Assembly: GCA_029168955.1 (NCBI GenBank)
Contig: JAPDOI010000133.1
Span: 366,001 to 430,000 of the forward strand
Length of the DNA: 64,000 bases
Source: Aplectana chamaeleonis
Taxonomy: Eukaryota > Nematoda > Chromadorea > Rhabditida > Cosmocercidae
Direction: 5' to 3'
Both the position numbers and the translations under genes were made by a program. This document shows, piece by piece, positions 51,610 through 63,479 of the stretch (the first letter of the stretch is position 1; each line of letters starts with the position of its first letter). The notes under the pieces are model-generated. The model was not told the origin of the DNA. It worked only from the letters and a program-made list of their open reading frames with translations, and made no database searches.

Positions 51610-52340
51610 CTTGCGAGCCTTGCCGTTACACTTTTTGAACTCCGTCAAAAAGAATATTGTGCTCAGCTTGTCGAAATATGGTGGATATTAAATAACAGTA
51701 TGCTTTCCATAGCTACCGTAACCTTGCAACAATCGAAGAAAGGATTGTTTTTTCACTCAGCCTCTTCATATATCACTAGATAGACTTCAGGAAACTTATG
51801 CGAGGGCTAAATTTTGCGCCGCAAGAAGGATAAAACTTGACAGCATTCGCCTGAAACTTTGATTTTTAATTTTTTGTTTTGTTATTTTTAAATATTTTAT
51901 AATACATTTTTTTAGCCTATCTCTCGAAAAGGATTTGAAGGCTATTTTTTTGCTCTTTGAAAGTAAAACTACAGGAAAATTGCAGTTGCGGGTCCATTTA
52001 CCACACTTTTTTCTGCAGAAGAAATGCACTTTCCACCTATCTGGACTTCCGGCTGAGCAGCGAATTATCTCGTCACTACGTATCACCGCTCGCCTCGTTT
52101 AGCGCTGCGCCAGCCGGCGATGAAATCGCTCCAGGTTTCTAGAAATCCTAAACTTCTAGAAATTACGCGACTAACTCATCTATTTCATTGAAATTTGTAT
52201 GTGCAATAGTTTTTTTTTTGATTTCTTCGGCACTGCTGAGAGAAACAGAATTGGAAATTGATCGAAAGCCCTCTGACGAGCGAGGGAAAATTATCTGACC
52301 CGAGTTTGGTGCAGGATTTTCCCAACTGCCTCAAACGAAA
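51610..52340. other. Intergenic DNA, nothing recognised
   Basis: Between repeats, no credible open frame on either strand. A T-rich 51850-51960 stretch and a GC-rich 52080-52130 stretch are the only visible variations. Confidence 0.35.
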
Positions 52341-52344
52341 AAGT

Positions 52345-52537
52345 TATAAAGTCCGTCCGAATTTGACTGTCCGCCCACGCGGTCGGCGTGCGTGCCAAGC
52401 CGCCGTCGCGAAGGCATTTTTTGTACCTGTGGATCGATTAGCAGTTCAGCCATAGAAAAATTTGTCCGAAAAATGCTTTCGCGATAGCCGCCCGCCCTCA
52501 TGTCGACCACGTAGGCGGACAATCTCATTCGGACCAG
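52345..52537. mobile_element. MITE, GTCCGAAT family, copy 6
   Basis: TATAAAGTCCGTCCGAATTTGACTGTCCGCCCACGCGGTCGGCGTGCGTGCC at the left; GTCGACCACGTAGGCGGACAATCTCATTCGGACC at the right. The right terminal TTTA is lost. Confidence 0.75.
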
Positions 52538-52539
52538 GG

Positions 52540-53500
52540 ATGTGCAAAATTTTTTTTCGAAAACTCGAAATCGAAAAATGAAGATTCTCGCGCCGAGATA
52601 ATTTTTTTTGCAGAGTAAACCACTCGGAGTGCAACAATTCTTTGAAAAAAAAATTGTTTTTTTTCGGTATCAATTTTCCGCAAAACTAAAAAAATCTGAA
52701 AAAAAAACAAAAAAATTGTAAAAAGTTAGTTTTTGCAACGCAGTATAGTGTAGCAAAGCATTCTACAAATTTTTGACCGAAAAGTGTTTGGTTTTTCGCA
52801 TTGGGACATTGTTCGCACACTCCTGATTTTGAAACACCTTACATATAGAGCCTCAAGACAAATGAAGGTGTTCATATTTTTCTCTATTCCGCAGACTAAT
52901 TTTTTCTTTATTTCCGCGAGTCGTGAAAATCAGAGAAAAACATATTAAAAATAAGCCTTTCATAGAGTTGAATGCAAGTCAATTTATAGGGATTTATGGC
53001 CAGAAAATAACAAAAACGCTTGAAAAATGTCTTTAAAGTTCTCAAAATCATTCCAAAATATTTCCCGAAGAGATGTGGATACTGAAAAAAAAACAATCGA
53101 ATATTTTTTGAACAAGTGAAATTAGGAGCCCTGCCATGAAAACAAAGGGCGGAATTGATTTTTCAGAAAAATAAAACTTCTCAGTATCACATTGCGTGCT
53201 GAGTCTGCTGCTGATTCAGAGAACGATTCAGCCATCTTCTTTCATGTTCGCCTTTTTGATGACATTTCAAGATTCTTCCGCTAAGTAACTGGACCGGAAA
53301 AAGGTTTTTCGTCAGAATTTATTTATTCAGAGAGTGCAAAATTTCCTCTGTGATTCGCTTCGAGTAACACAGAGTTCGCATACTTTTTCGACAATGTCAG
53401 GAAAAATCACTATTCTTCAATAGAAAAGGTCGAAAATAAACTCTCCGATGAATGTCCTCTACAGATGAGATAAATTGGTCTGTGAAATAATATTTTTGGT
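52540..53500. other. AT-rich intergenic DNA, nothing recognised
   Basis: Poly-A/T runs and no exon candidate; several short open frames on the minus strand are artefacts of base composition. Confidence 0.35.
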
Positions 53501-53504
53501 ACAT

Positions 53505-53725
53505 TAATTTTAAATATGCCACCCTCTTTGAGAACATCGATTCTGGCATGAAGCCATCCCTTTCAGTCCCGCTTCCGTCACAAACTCGTTATTTCTCGGC
53601 TTTCTGTAATGATTTATGGTTGCGTTGCCAGGTGACTGACGAGAACCACCCTCGTCAAGCAAGGAAGGAATGCTAATGAAAGAGTCATATGGTCTTTCCT
53701 CTTTCTGATACACATGAAACGTCCC
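53505..53725 (-). other. Possible orphan exon (minus strand), unrecognised
   Basis: The minus strand is open over about 67 residues beginning after a TTTCATGTGTATCAG that could be an acceptor, reading KEERPYDSFISIPSLLDEGG and later NNEFVTEAGLKGMASC. Codon use looks more protein-like than its surroundings, but no partner exon or homologue was identified. Confidence 0.2.
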
Positions 53726-53987
53726 GAGAAGGTTTTTGAAACGCGCGCACTATTCATCCGCAGCTAAGATGCTTACACTACTTGAGATTAGGATGTATGG
53801 ACGAGTTTTCCAATATCATCCAAAGCTCCACCCCTCTAGGGCTTTGTTATTACCAGTCATGCGCGCTTCTCCGCGGGCATGCGCCATCCTCTGTCAATCT
53901 TATTATAGTGATCAACTGGAGCGTCAGCTTACATGACCGACCAGCTTCATTCCTATAGATGCTTTGAATCTCCGTACAAAATTTTGC

Positions 53988-55838
53988 ATAGCATAACATA
54001 ACATAACAACATAGCAACATAACATAACATAACATAACATAACATAACATAACATAACATAACATAACATAACATAACATAACATAACATAACATAACAT
54101 AACATAACATAACATAACATAACATAACATAACATAACATAAACTAACATAACATAACATAACATAACATAACATAAAATAACATAACATAACATAACAT
54201 GACAATAACATAACATAACATAGCATAATAACATAACTATAGCATAACATAACATAACATAACATAACAACGTAACATAACATAACATAACATAACATAA
54301 CATAACATAACATAACATAACATAACATACCATAACATAACATCACATAACATAACATAACATAACATAACATAACATAACATAACATAACATAACATAA
54401 CATGACGTAACATAACATAACATAGCATAACATAACATAACATAACATAACATAACATAACATAAACATCGACATAACATAACATAATATAACATAACAT
54501 AATAACATAACATAACATAACTATAACATAACATATAACATGACGTAACATAACTTATAACTATAGCATAAGCTAACATAACATAACATAACATAACATA
54601 ACATAACATAACATAACATAACATAACATAACATAACTATAACATAACATAACATAACATAACTTATAACATAACTATAACATAACATAACATAACATAA
54701 CTATAACATAACATAACTATAACTTATAACATAACATAACTTATAACTTATAACATAACATAACTATAACATAACATAACTTATAACATAACATAACATA
54801 ACATAACTTATAACATAACATCAGCATAACATAACATAATATAACATAACATAACTTATAACATAACATAACTATAACATAACTTATAACATAACATAAC
54901 ATAACATAACATAACATACATAACTATAATATAACATAGCATAAAGCTAACATAACTATAACATAACATAACATAACATAACATAACATAACATAACATA
55001 ACATAACATAAACATAACATAACATAACATAACTATAACATAACATAACATAACATAACATAACATAACATAACATAAACATAACATAACATAACATAAC
55101 TTATAATATAACATAACATAACTTATAAACATAACATAACATAACATAACATAACATAACATAACTTATAACATGACTAGTAACATAACATAATATAACA
55201 TAGCATAACATAATATAACATAACATAACATAACATAACATAAATAACATAACAACATAACATAACATAACATAACTTATAACTTATAACATAACATAAC
55301 ATAACATAACTTATAACATAAACATGACATAACATAACATAACATAGCATAACATAACATAACATAACTTATAACATAACATAACATAACATAAACATAA
55401 CATAACATAACATAACATAACATAACATAACTTATGACGTAACAAACATAATATAACATAACATAGCATAAGCTAACATAACATAACATAACATAACATA
55501 ACATAACATAACATAACGTAACATAACATAACATAACATAACATAACATAACATAACATAACATAACATAACATAACATAACATAACATAACATAACATA
55601 ACATAACAACATAACATAACATCGACATAACATAACATAATATAACATAACATCGACATAACATAACATAATATAACATAACATCGACATAACATAACAC
55701 AACATCGACATAACATAACATAACATAACATAGCACAACATAACATAACATAACATCGACGTAACATACCATAACATTACATCACATGACATAACATAAG
55801 ATAACATAACAAAACATAACATTACATTACATTACATT
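53988..55838. repeat. 1.85 kb CATAA (TTATG) pentamer satellite
   Basis: Almost uninterrupted ATAAC/CATAA pentamers, with variant units ACTATAA, ACTTATAA, CATCGACATAA and AAACATAA that become more frequent toward the middle and right. On the minus strand (TTATG)n has no stop in any frame, so long LCYVM-type open frames appear; these are not genes. The right end passes through TTACATTACATTACATTTTTTACACAG into a different sequence. Confidence 0.95.
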
Positions 55839-56135
55839 TTTTACACAGCTTTGTAGTTCAGCCAATACACCCCGGAGCCCTCTAGGAAGTCATGTATTCT
55901 CAGTGAGTCTTTCGCAACACCGAGGGCCTTTTTTACGGCGGGTGGCCCCATTTGCGGAGGCTAATCCACGGGGACATTTCATGTTCGGTGATGTTTCGAA
56001 ATTCGCGCCAGTTTTACTTTTACCCCGTCGACCACCCCTTTGAGACGTGTGGATAAACCGGCTGGCGGCGTTTACGTTTCGCAACCCTGGCGGGAAGGGT
56101 AATCTTCGACCGCCGACTGACTGACTCATGGTGGT
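55839..56135 (-). pseudogene. Possible retroelement 3' region next to the satellite
   Basis: The minus strand opens at ATGAGTCAGTCAGTCGGCGG (56129) and stays open for 79 residues (contains GLRNVNAASRFIHTSQRGGR), then after a TGA runs through GGGTGTATTGGCTGAACTACAAAGCTGTG straight into AAAAAATGTAATGTAATGTAATG and the TTATG satellite. An A-run followed by a short tandem pentamer is how non-LTR elements of the RTE type often end. Identity as a retroelement is inferred from that tail only. Confidence 0.35.
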
Positions 56136-56139
56136 TTCC

Positions 56140-57535
56140 TGATGGTGCTCTTCGTAATCTCCACGAAGTACACCGTTAGTAATGAAATCTTATATTACCA
56201 TTTCACCATTCTTATAGCTATTTTTTCACTTTATTATTATTCTCTTCTTCTATTTGCTTTATTTTTCAAGTGTTCACAAAAAAAGATCCGTTTCCACTCT
56301 TTCGAATTATATCTCTCCTCTCTTCCATATCGAGGAGGGACTAGAGTATGCGCTCAAGAAAATCACTGATCTTTGGATTTTTGCACCGCGGCCGTGACGG
56401 CTTTCATAATTAATGGCCCGAGATCATTTCCGATGTGGATAAGCTAAGAGTTGAATAGCCCCAATAATCCCAAGCCAGCTTCATCAGGGTTGAGATTGAG
56501 ATCAGTTGTGACTTTATGTAGACATGAAATGAGTTCTGGACAGTGGACTTTGGTTCAAATCGAATAATACCCGAGCAATTATTGGATATTTTTTGGGACT
56601 TATCTACAGTGCATAAAGATTTTTAAATTATTAATCCATTTTAATTCTTCGGAAAACGTGTAATTTACAGAAGTGACTCAGGCAAAACAATCATTTCCAT
56701 CGTAATCCATTCAAAAAATGCAAAATCAAATTCATAAAAATCGATGGAAAAAACCCTTCAATAAGAAAATTCTCAAAAATTAACTTGTGGGAGAGTCATT
56801 CAATCAAAAGTTCCCAGGAATTGATTTTAGAAATCAAAAAACTTTAAATTTTCTCTGAAACTTGAAAACAACGATTTTTCAATTCCAAAATGTATGTAAA
56901 ATTCGGAAACGTACTCGAAAAATAAATTTACTTGAAAAATTTAAAAGTCTTAATTCGAAAAATTCATAAATTAAAATTTGAGATGTCAATTATTGAAAAA
57001 ATGATTTCGTCGAAAATTTCGAGAAAGAGCTTGTCAAAAACATATAATTATTTTCGAGAGATCTAAAAATTAACCATCAAAATATCAGAGTTCATTAGAC
57101 TCTTCCGAGAAACTCGTTCATACGGAAAAAAACGTCCAGAAATCCCATCCATTTTAAAGCTCCCGTTTGTTTTTCTGAAATGTTTCCTACTCTAGCAACG
57201 TCTTTTTAATCGAACATTTCCTGTTCTGATATAAATCTTCTGATGAAGCAAAATTTTAAAAAAATTGGGGAAAAATTTCAATCATTTTAAAACAGAATTT
57301 ATCAAACAATCACTAAAAAAGCTTTTGAAATGATTGATTAGAAAATTTTCTCATTTTCCTCTCTGGGTTGCATTGAAATTAATTTGATTCTCGAAAAAAA
57401 TCTCTATTTTACTTGATTCTATTTTTTTATTTAATTCTATTATGACTGACACTTTGTGAAAAAATGATAATTGTTTAGAATTGATTGTTTTATTTCCGCT
57501 CGAATATATCGACTTCAACCTAAAATTTGCACAAT
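56140..57535. other. AT-rich intergenic DNA, nothing recognised
   Basis: Dense AAAATT/TTGAAAA words, no repeat matched elsewhere and no exon candidate. Confidence 0.35.
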
Positions 57536-57536
57536 C

Positions 57537-57715
57537 TCAGGCGATTACCGGCCGCGAGCCGCACCGCGACAGAAATCGGAGCAGCTTGACTCAATCTCCG
57601 GGCCACTGCTGTCACTATTGGGGCGAACTGGAGGAGCCGGGACCACAACAGAAGCCGACCCGCAGGTTGGGAGAACGAGCCGAATGGTCAGTTGGCTCGG
57701 GGCCGAGAATCGCCA
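57537..57715. mobile_element. CAG/CTG palindromic MITE, copy 7
   Basis: TCTCAGGCGATTACCGGCCG at the left and GGGGCCGAGAATCGCC at the right flank GGGCCACTGCTGTC and GAGAACGAGCCGAATGGTCAG. The middle is shortened. It lies 0.5 kb from the large minisatellite array at 58210. Confidence 0.7.
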
Positions 57716-58209
57716 ATGAGATATTTGAAGTAATAAAGACGTTTTTCTTGCCATAAAAATCACAAAAAAAGTCCCAAATCTGCTCTCATAATGAGCGCGG
57801 TGGTGTGCAGTAGAGCATTATTAACATCTAGCCAAATTTTTCTCTGTCAGCTTCGGCAGTGCACTTCATTCTTCAGAGCCTGACATCTGTCCGGCCGGCT
57901 AGGGATGAAAAAAGTCAGCAGGGTTGACTTTCATAACAGCACGACGGCTTTCATAACTCTCAATCTGCCCGTGTCCCGAAAGGTTCTGAGAGGTTCTTTT
58001 GTTCGTCCAGGGAGTAATGAATACATTTATTAATTTATTCTCGCTTGGTTCTAACCAAGTGATCCTTAGTATTTCTATAAAAAAGAAAAATTCATATTTT
58101 TTCTGCAGTTCTCTACTTTTTAAGTCAGATTTCTGGGGTTTTCCAACTTTTGACAACTTCAGACCTTCCTTGAATTTACTGTTCTCGAATCTGGTCAAGT
58201 TCCCGTAGT

Positions 58210-59915
58210 AGATGTGCAACGGACCACCCGTGAGGAATGGTCATTCTCGATCGACTTTCGTAAATCGATATTCTAAAGATTACCCATTAAGCTCCTTGTT
58301 GATATTCTACGGACAGTCATTGAAGCTTAGAAATCCCTAACGCATATCCTTAGATCATGCAAAATTTCTAGTGACCACCCATGCAATTCAGTCTTCTGCA
58401 TTTTCCCTTCATTCGGCCAGTATTCCAGAGACACCCCCTGAAAGTCAGTCCTCGCACACTCGATTCCCTACGCGACCAACAAAGCTCACCCCTCCCTCAT
58501 TATTTTCCCAAAATTGGCAGTCGTATGAAATTTAGTTTTTTTCAACCCATATCCATAGTTAATTTTGCATTTGCGGATTAAAGGCAGTGGTCGCGATAAA
58601 GATGCTTGTCCTCTTTCCCTCTCTAAACCCTTTTCTGGGTTCAGAGTAGTAGGACCTATAAGAAAAATCGCGGAAAAACCGCTGTTTCGGGCCAAATTTG
58701 AAGCCTAAACTTTTTTGTCTTTTGATGGTGGACGAGCCCACTCTTCATCATCGGCATCGATGACCTCTTAAATCAAGAACATCAGCTGGCTTGAAATTGA
58801 GTTTCAATCAATGATCCTTCGGATTTATGTTAACATCTAGTCAAAAACATTGACTGAAGTGCTTTCTTTCATTGTTCAACTGTTTTTATTAAGCGAATTT
58901 GCATTTATTTCGTCCTCTGAATGTCGATGAATTTTGACTGCTCGGCATGAGGCGGCGATCTTTTTTTGCTGCGCTGTGCACGTGTGCACGAACTGGGATT
59001 TTTGGGCCCTAGAAACTCTAATTCTAGCCCGTTTTGCACCGCACAACCCTCCAAGTTTTTCAGCTGTTTTCGATCTGAGCCGATTTTTGTAGTTTTTTAG
59101 ATAACTTTTTTCATCGCGACCACTGCCTTTAAGGAGTTTACTCTTCCTCTAAGCAGTTCGCGCAAACCACCCATGGTGTTTAGTCGTCTGCAGTCTGATA
59201 AGGGATGCACTCATCCTAAAAACAACTCATGAAGTTGACCCTTAGCCAACCTGTTAGAGAAGAAAATATTGTTACATATAACTGGAACCACCCATGAAGA
59301 TTAGACTTTTTGAAGTCTTTCCCAGACCCCACCCATGAAGATAAGTCTTCTTGGATCCATTTTCTTAATTATTTTATAGACCCTTGGCCATGACGCCCAT
59401 CCGGCAACAACCTGCTTTCCATAGTTCGCTTTTGTCGAAGCCACCCATGAAGTTGGCTCATCCCCTATTCGTTTTCGCAGTTGTTTTCTTAGGAACCACC
59501 CATGAAGTTCAGTCCTCTCCATCCCGTGTCCTTGGTCTCACCCATAAAGTCTAGTCTCCTCCTACTAGTTCCCGAAGTCGATGTGCTGCCTATCACCCAG
59601 GAAGTCTCGTCGTGTGCCATCTGTTTACCTTAGTTGATAATCTACTGCCCACCCATGAACTTTACACATTTCGACTTTTTTGCGAGGTTAATATTAAGTT
59701 TTATAGAGATAACTCATAAAAATTAGCCTCACTCAACCTTTCTCTATACATAGACCACACATGCTTTCAATAGCCCACAACTCGCTTCTGTGGTTAATGT
59801 ACCCGAGACCACCCATGAAGTTCAACTCTGTTCAACCCATATCCTTAAGATTCTGGCGGCCACCCAAGATGCTTAGTGTTTCTATTCACCTCCTGAAGTT
59901 GATATTCTGCAAATC
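58210..59915 (+). repeat. CCACCCATGAAG minisatellite, array 4 (split by MITE and LINE)
   Basis: About eighteen cores; the best are ACCACCCATGGTGTTTAGTC (59167), GAACCACCCATGAAGATTAGAC (59285), CCCACCCATGAAGATAAGTC (59326), GCCACCCATGAAGTTGGCTC (59441), GAACCACCCATGAAGTTCAGTCC (59491) and GACCACCCATGAAGTTCAAC (59808). A TA-flanked MITE (58582-59132) interrupts it. The segment 59605-59820 is a homologue of 63213-63420 on the other side of the LINE, showing a higher-order repeat. Confidence 0.8.
58582..59132. mobile_element. TA-flanked MITE (AAGGCAGTGGTCGCGAT ends)
   Basis: TTAAAGGCAGTGGTCGCGATAAAGATG at the left and CATCGCGACCACTGCCTTTAAGG at the right are inverse copies; TA flanks both ends. 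The interior has further partial matches (CAAAAGACAAAAAAG). No transposase. Inserted in the CCACCCATGAAG array. Confidence 0.75.
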
Positions 59916-59936
59916 GCTGAAGAATTCTTATCGTGT

Positions 59937-62900
59937 GACTTACTTGACTTAATCGGCTGGCTTTCGCCTGACGCGGTCATTCCGCATCTTCACCGAGGTG
60001 TGCCGTCCTAGTAGTCATTCGTGTCCATTTTTCACGGTCTTCAGCCACAATTTGAACACATTCCATCCAGCTGTCACTATTCCATTTCCTGCGAAACGAA
60101 ACATCGCGCCTGAACTGTCTTTCGATGCCGAGTGACTTCAAATCCTCTTTAACCACATCCGTCCAGAACCTTCTCCTACGCCCAGGTGGCCGTTTCCAGA
60201 CAGGATTTGGAAGCATTTTTAAAGCGTGTTGTGCGAGACGATCCGGTGTTCTTCTTAGTATATGCCCGAGCAGTCGAAGTCGACTTTCCATTGCTGCTTG
60301 AGATGGCGTTAGGAGATGCTGGCACCTCCCTCGTGTCAAGCGTTGATGTACTGCGTCGATTTCCTTGGAAAGGGCTTCGTTAGGGCATACACGCGGCCAG
60401 AAATATCAAGCAAACGCCTAAAAGCTTCCTCTCCGTGCAATCCAACCTTTCCATCTGCGTTTTCGGTGCTGCCCACGTCTCCGATCCGTACATCATGATA
60501 GGGCGAATAGCGGATAGGTAGACGCGCAACTTGACTTCCTTCGCGATGGTGGTAGACCACAAACACTTGGTTAGAGAATTGAATGCAGACGTAGCTTTCG
60601 CACATCGTTGTCGAATATCAGCTGCATAACTACCATCGTTCTTCAGCAAACAGCCCAAATAACAGAAATCGTCCACCAGTTCGATACGTTGTCCGTCCAC
60701 ACAAACTCCAGTTGAAGGCCTCTGAGAGACCCACATCTGCTTGCATTTGTCGGGACGAAGACGAAGTCCATAGGCTGCGGCATACTTCGAAACGAGGTTC
60801 ACAATCCTTTGCAGTTTTGCGTTGTTTTCAGCGAATAACACAATGTCGTCGGCGTACTCCAGGTCGACAAGGGAGCGTCCTGATGGTGTTAGGATCACAT
60901 CCGCAGGAAACTGTTCTGCAACTCTACGCATGATGTCATCAACGGCGAAGTTGAAAAGAAAAGGTCCTGCAACGGCTCCTTGCCTTACTCCTGTTTTCAC
61001 TTTGAAAGCTGACGTAAATCCGACAGGTGTACGAACTGCTGCTGTTGTTCCTTTGTTCATGTCCTCGATTAACCGAACATACTTTTCCGGGACTCCATCT
61101 GCTCGCAGAGCATTGAGCAATCGATCACGATGAGGAGAGTCGAACGCGGCTTCAAAGTCCAAAAAAGCAAGCTGTAATGGCTTCGAAAACCGCTGCCACG
61201 ATTCAATTACTCTTCTCACGACGAACACTTGGTCGATGGTCGATCTTCCAGGTCGAAAACCGGCTTGCTCATCTCTGGTCGTTCCTTCACGATGTTTGAT
61301 AAGTCGCTCGAGAATGATACGTTCTAAAACCTTGTACATGACACGAAGTAGAGAGATTCCTCTGTAGTTCTTAGGATCCGTGACGGATAGCTTCTTGTGA
61401 AGAGGTGCGATGATCGCATGTCTCCACGAATCGGGTATCCTTTCGCTCATCCATATGGCACGGATGGTGTTGGTCATTTCACGAATCCCAGACGGAGGAA
61501 GAGCTTTCAGCATTTCAGCAGTGATGTTGTCATCTCCACCTGCCTTTCCATTCTTCATTTTCCGGACACAATCCAAAACTTCAGACTCAGTCGGCGGTTC
61601 CTCACTGACATCGTAATGTGCTCTCTGAACATGCGGGAGCTCAGGTACTGATGGCGCTGGACGATTCAGTAGTGAACTGAAGTAATCCTTCCATATTGGC
61701 AGCGTCGCATCACCAACTGCAACTCCATTGGTAGTGTTCAAGACAGGAGAACATCTCTTCATCTTCCCGCTATACAGTCGCAGCAACGTGTAGGCTTTCT
61801 TCGGATTCTTCTCCTCCCAAGCCTTCTCGAACTCCTTAGCTCTACACGTCCACTCTCGTTCGCGGTCACTTTGAAGCTGCCGACGCAACTTCCTCCTCAG
61901 ACGCTTCTCCTCCACGAAGTTTCCTGCAGTTCGGAGAGCACATACTCTATTGTAGGTAGATGTTGTTTCTTCTGAGACGTAGGCGAACTTCTTCTTAGGC
62001 TGTACAACCGAGAGTGCCTCTTTCGAAGCGTCCTGGATGCATTTGACAAAAGAATCCGCGTCGCAAAGTTTCTTCTTAGTCCGTACTCCGATGTGAATAG
62101 AAACGCGTTGTCGGAAATTCTTTCTGCACTCTTCATCTCTGAGAATTGTCATGTCAATCCTCTGGAGAGGCTGAGCCCCTCGCTTCCTCTTATGAATCCT
62201 CGCAGTGAAGTTCAACAGAACAGGACGGTGATCCGAATCGAATGCGACATCCCACACAGCTCTAGATCTTCGAATGTCCGATACTGGAATATTCCTCGTC
62301 AGGACATAGTCAAGCTGTAGTTTCAAAGTTGTCATCTTCCGCTTCCGCTGCTCTCGTGGAGATAGCCGGGTTGGTCCCTGCCACGTAAGCTGATGGCGGC
62401 GATGATTCCTCTTGAATGTCGATGCAATAATCAGACCACTGCGTTCACAAAAGTCGACAAGGCGGTAGCCATTGTCCGATGTTTGCTCCACTGGGTAGAA
62501 CCATTTACCGAGTACTTCGGATTCCTGATCAAGTCCCATCTTCGCATTTGCGTCAACCCCACGACAACAGCATGTTGACAAGGTATCCTGGCCAGCAACG
62601 TATTGAGTTCCTCATAAAACGCATCCTTCGAATTGTCTTCGGCGGTTTCAGTGGGCGCATGAGCACTCACTATCCACAGATTGAATCCTCTGTGATCCCG
62701 CAGTCGTACGAATGCATTCCGGCACGACGTTGAGCCAAACTCCTTGACCATACCATTGAAATCCTTCCTTACAGCTATTGCACAGCCTCCCACTCTCCTA
62801 TCGTCAGCGTTACCGCAGTAGATGGTGTACTCTCCGACGCTGATGACGGGTCTATCCTTGAGGCGGGTTTCCTGCAAAGCAGCAAACGGTGCATGGAAAT

Positions 62901-63209
62901 AGCTCAGAAGTCTGGATAGCGCAGTTTTTGGATATCACTCGACAGCGATCGACAGTTCAGGGTGGCGAAATTGTGGCTTGTGGCCAAAGACTCCATGACT
63001 CCCTAGGTACGGATCCTAAGGTGTTATGGACCAGAGGCCTTAGTGTGCCGGACGGCGACACCTTTATGCAATGTGCGGGATACTTTCGCGATATAGTTGT
63101 GCACGCTATATCGCTCGAACGTTCCCTGTGTACACTCAAACGTCTGCTGGGTTCAGTAGAAGCAGGGGCACCAACGAGCAGGTACCAACAGACTTGTATA
63201 CACACCCCC
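59937..63209 (-). mobile_element. Full-length RTE-type LINE with 10-bp target duplication
   Basis: The element is bounded by CTTATCGTGT at 59927-59936 and again at 63210-63219. Reading on the minus strand, it starts at a GGGGGG run, has about 240-330 nt of 5' leader, an endonuclease, a reverse transcriptase, and ends in TTAAGTCAAGTAAGTC, a short repeat tail without poly-A. Length 3.27 kb is close to the 3.3 kb of C. elegans RTE-1. It interrupts the CCACCCATGAAG minisatellite. Confidence 0.85.
59974..62980 (-). pseudogene. RTE-type apurinic endonuclease / reverse transcriptase, frameshifted
   Basis: Endonuclease motifs: FATLNCRSL, MQETRLKDRP, SAHAPTETAEDNSKDAFY, VDANAKMGLDQESEVLG, LQLDYVLTRNIP and SDHRPVLL. 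Reverse-transcriptase motifs: NYRGISLLRVMYKVLERII, AFLDFEAAFDSPHRDRL, VRQGAVAGPFLFNFAVDDI, LEYADDIVLFAE with the YADD catalytic centre, then GLRLRPDKCKQMW and FCYLGCLLKNDGSY. The tail has RLRLLGHILRRTPDRL. Three frame breaks interrupt it: near 62915 in an A-run (amino terminus), near 62570 in the endonuclease, and near 60400 before the tail. Almost all of the rest, from 62581 to 60400, is one open frame with the catalytic motifs intact, so inactivation is recent. Family usual length is about 1000 residues. Confidence 0.85.
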
Positions 63210-63224
63210 CTTATCGTGTACAAT

Positions 63225-63475
63225 CTGTTTTCCGTAGTTTATACTCCAGAGCCCACCCATGAACTTTAGACATCTCAACTTTTTTTCCGAAATTAGTATC
63301 AAACTTTTAGAGATAACAAAACCCAAGAAGTTTAGTCTTACTCAATCTTTCTCTTGAGACCACTTATGCACTTCAGTCGTCCACAATCTGCGCATCAGAG
63401 ACCACCCATGGAGTTTAGTCTTCTTCACTCAATTTCTATATTCGATGATCTACAGCCCTATGACGTTTCATTAAA
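63225..63475 (+). repeat. CCACCCATGAAG minisatellite, array 4 continued beyond the LINE
   Basis: Cores GCCCACCCATGAACTTTAGAC (63251), AAAACCCAAGAAGTTTAGTC (63318), GACCACTTATGCACTTCAGTC (63358), GACCACCCATGGAGTTTAGTC (63401) and GCCCTATGACGTTTC (63454). It is the distal part of the array into which the LINE inserted. Confidence 0.75.
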
Positions 63476-63479
63476 CGGT

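Noticed and set aside
53850..55822. Long minus-strand open frames with LCYVM repeats (up to 194 residues)
   Set aside because: (TTATG)n has no stop codon in any of three frames, so the frames follow from the satellite; no start context, no conservation between frames.
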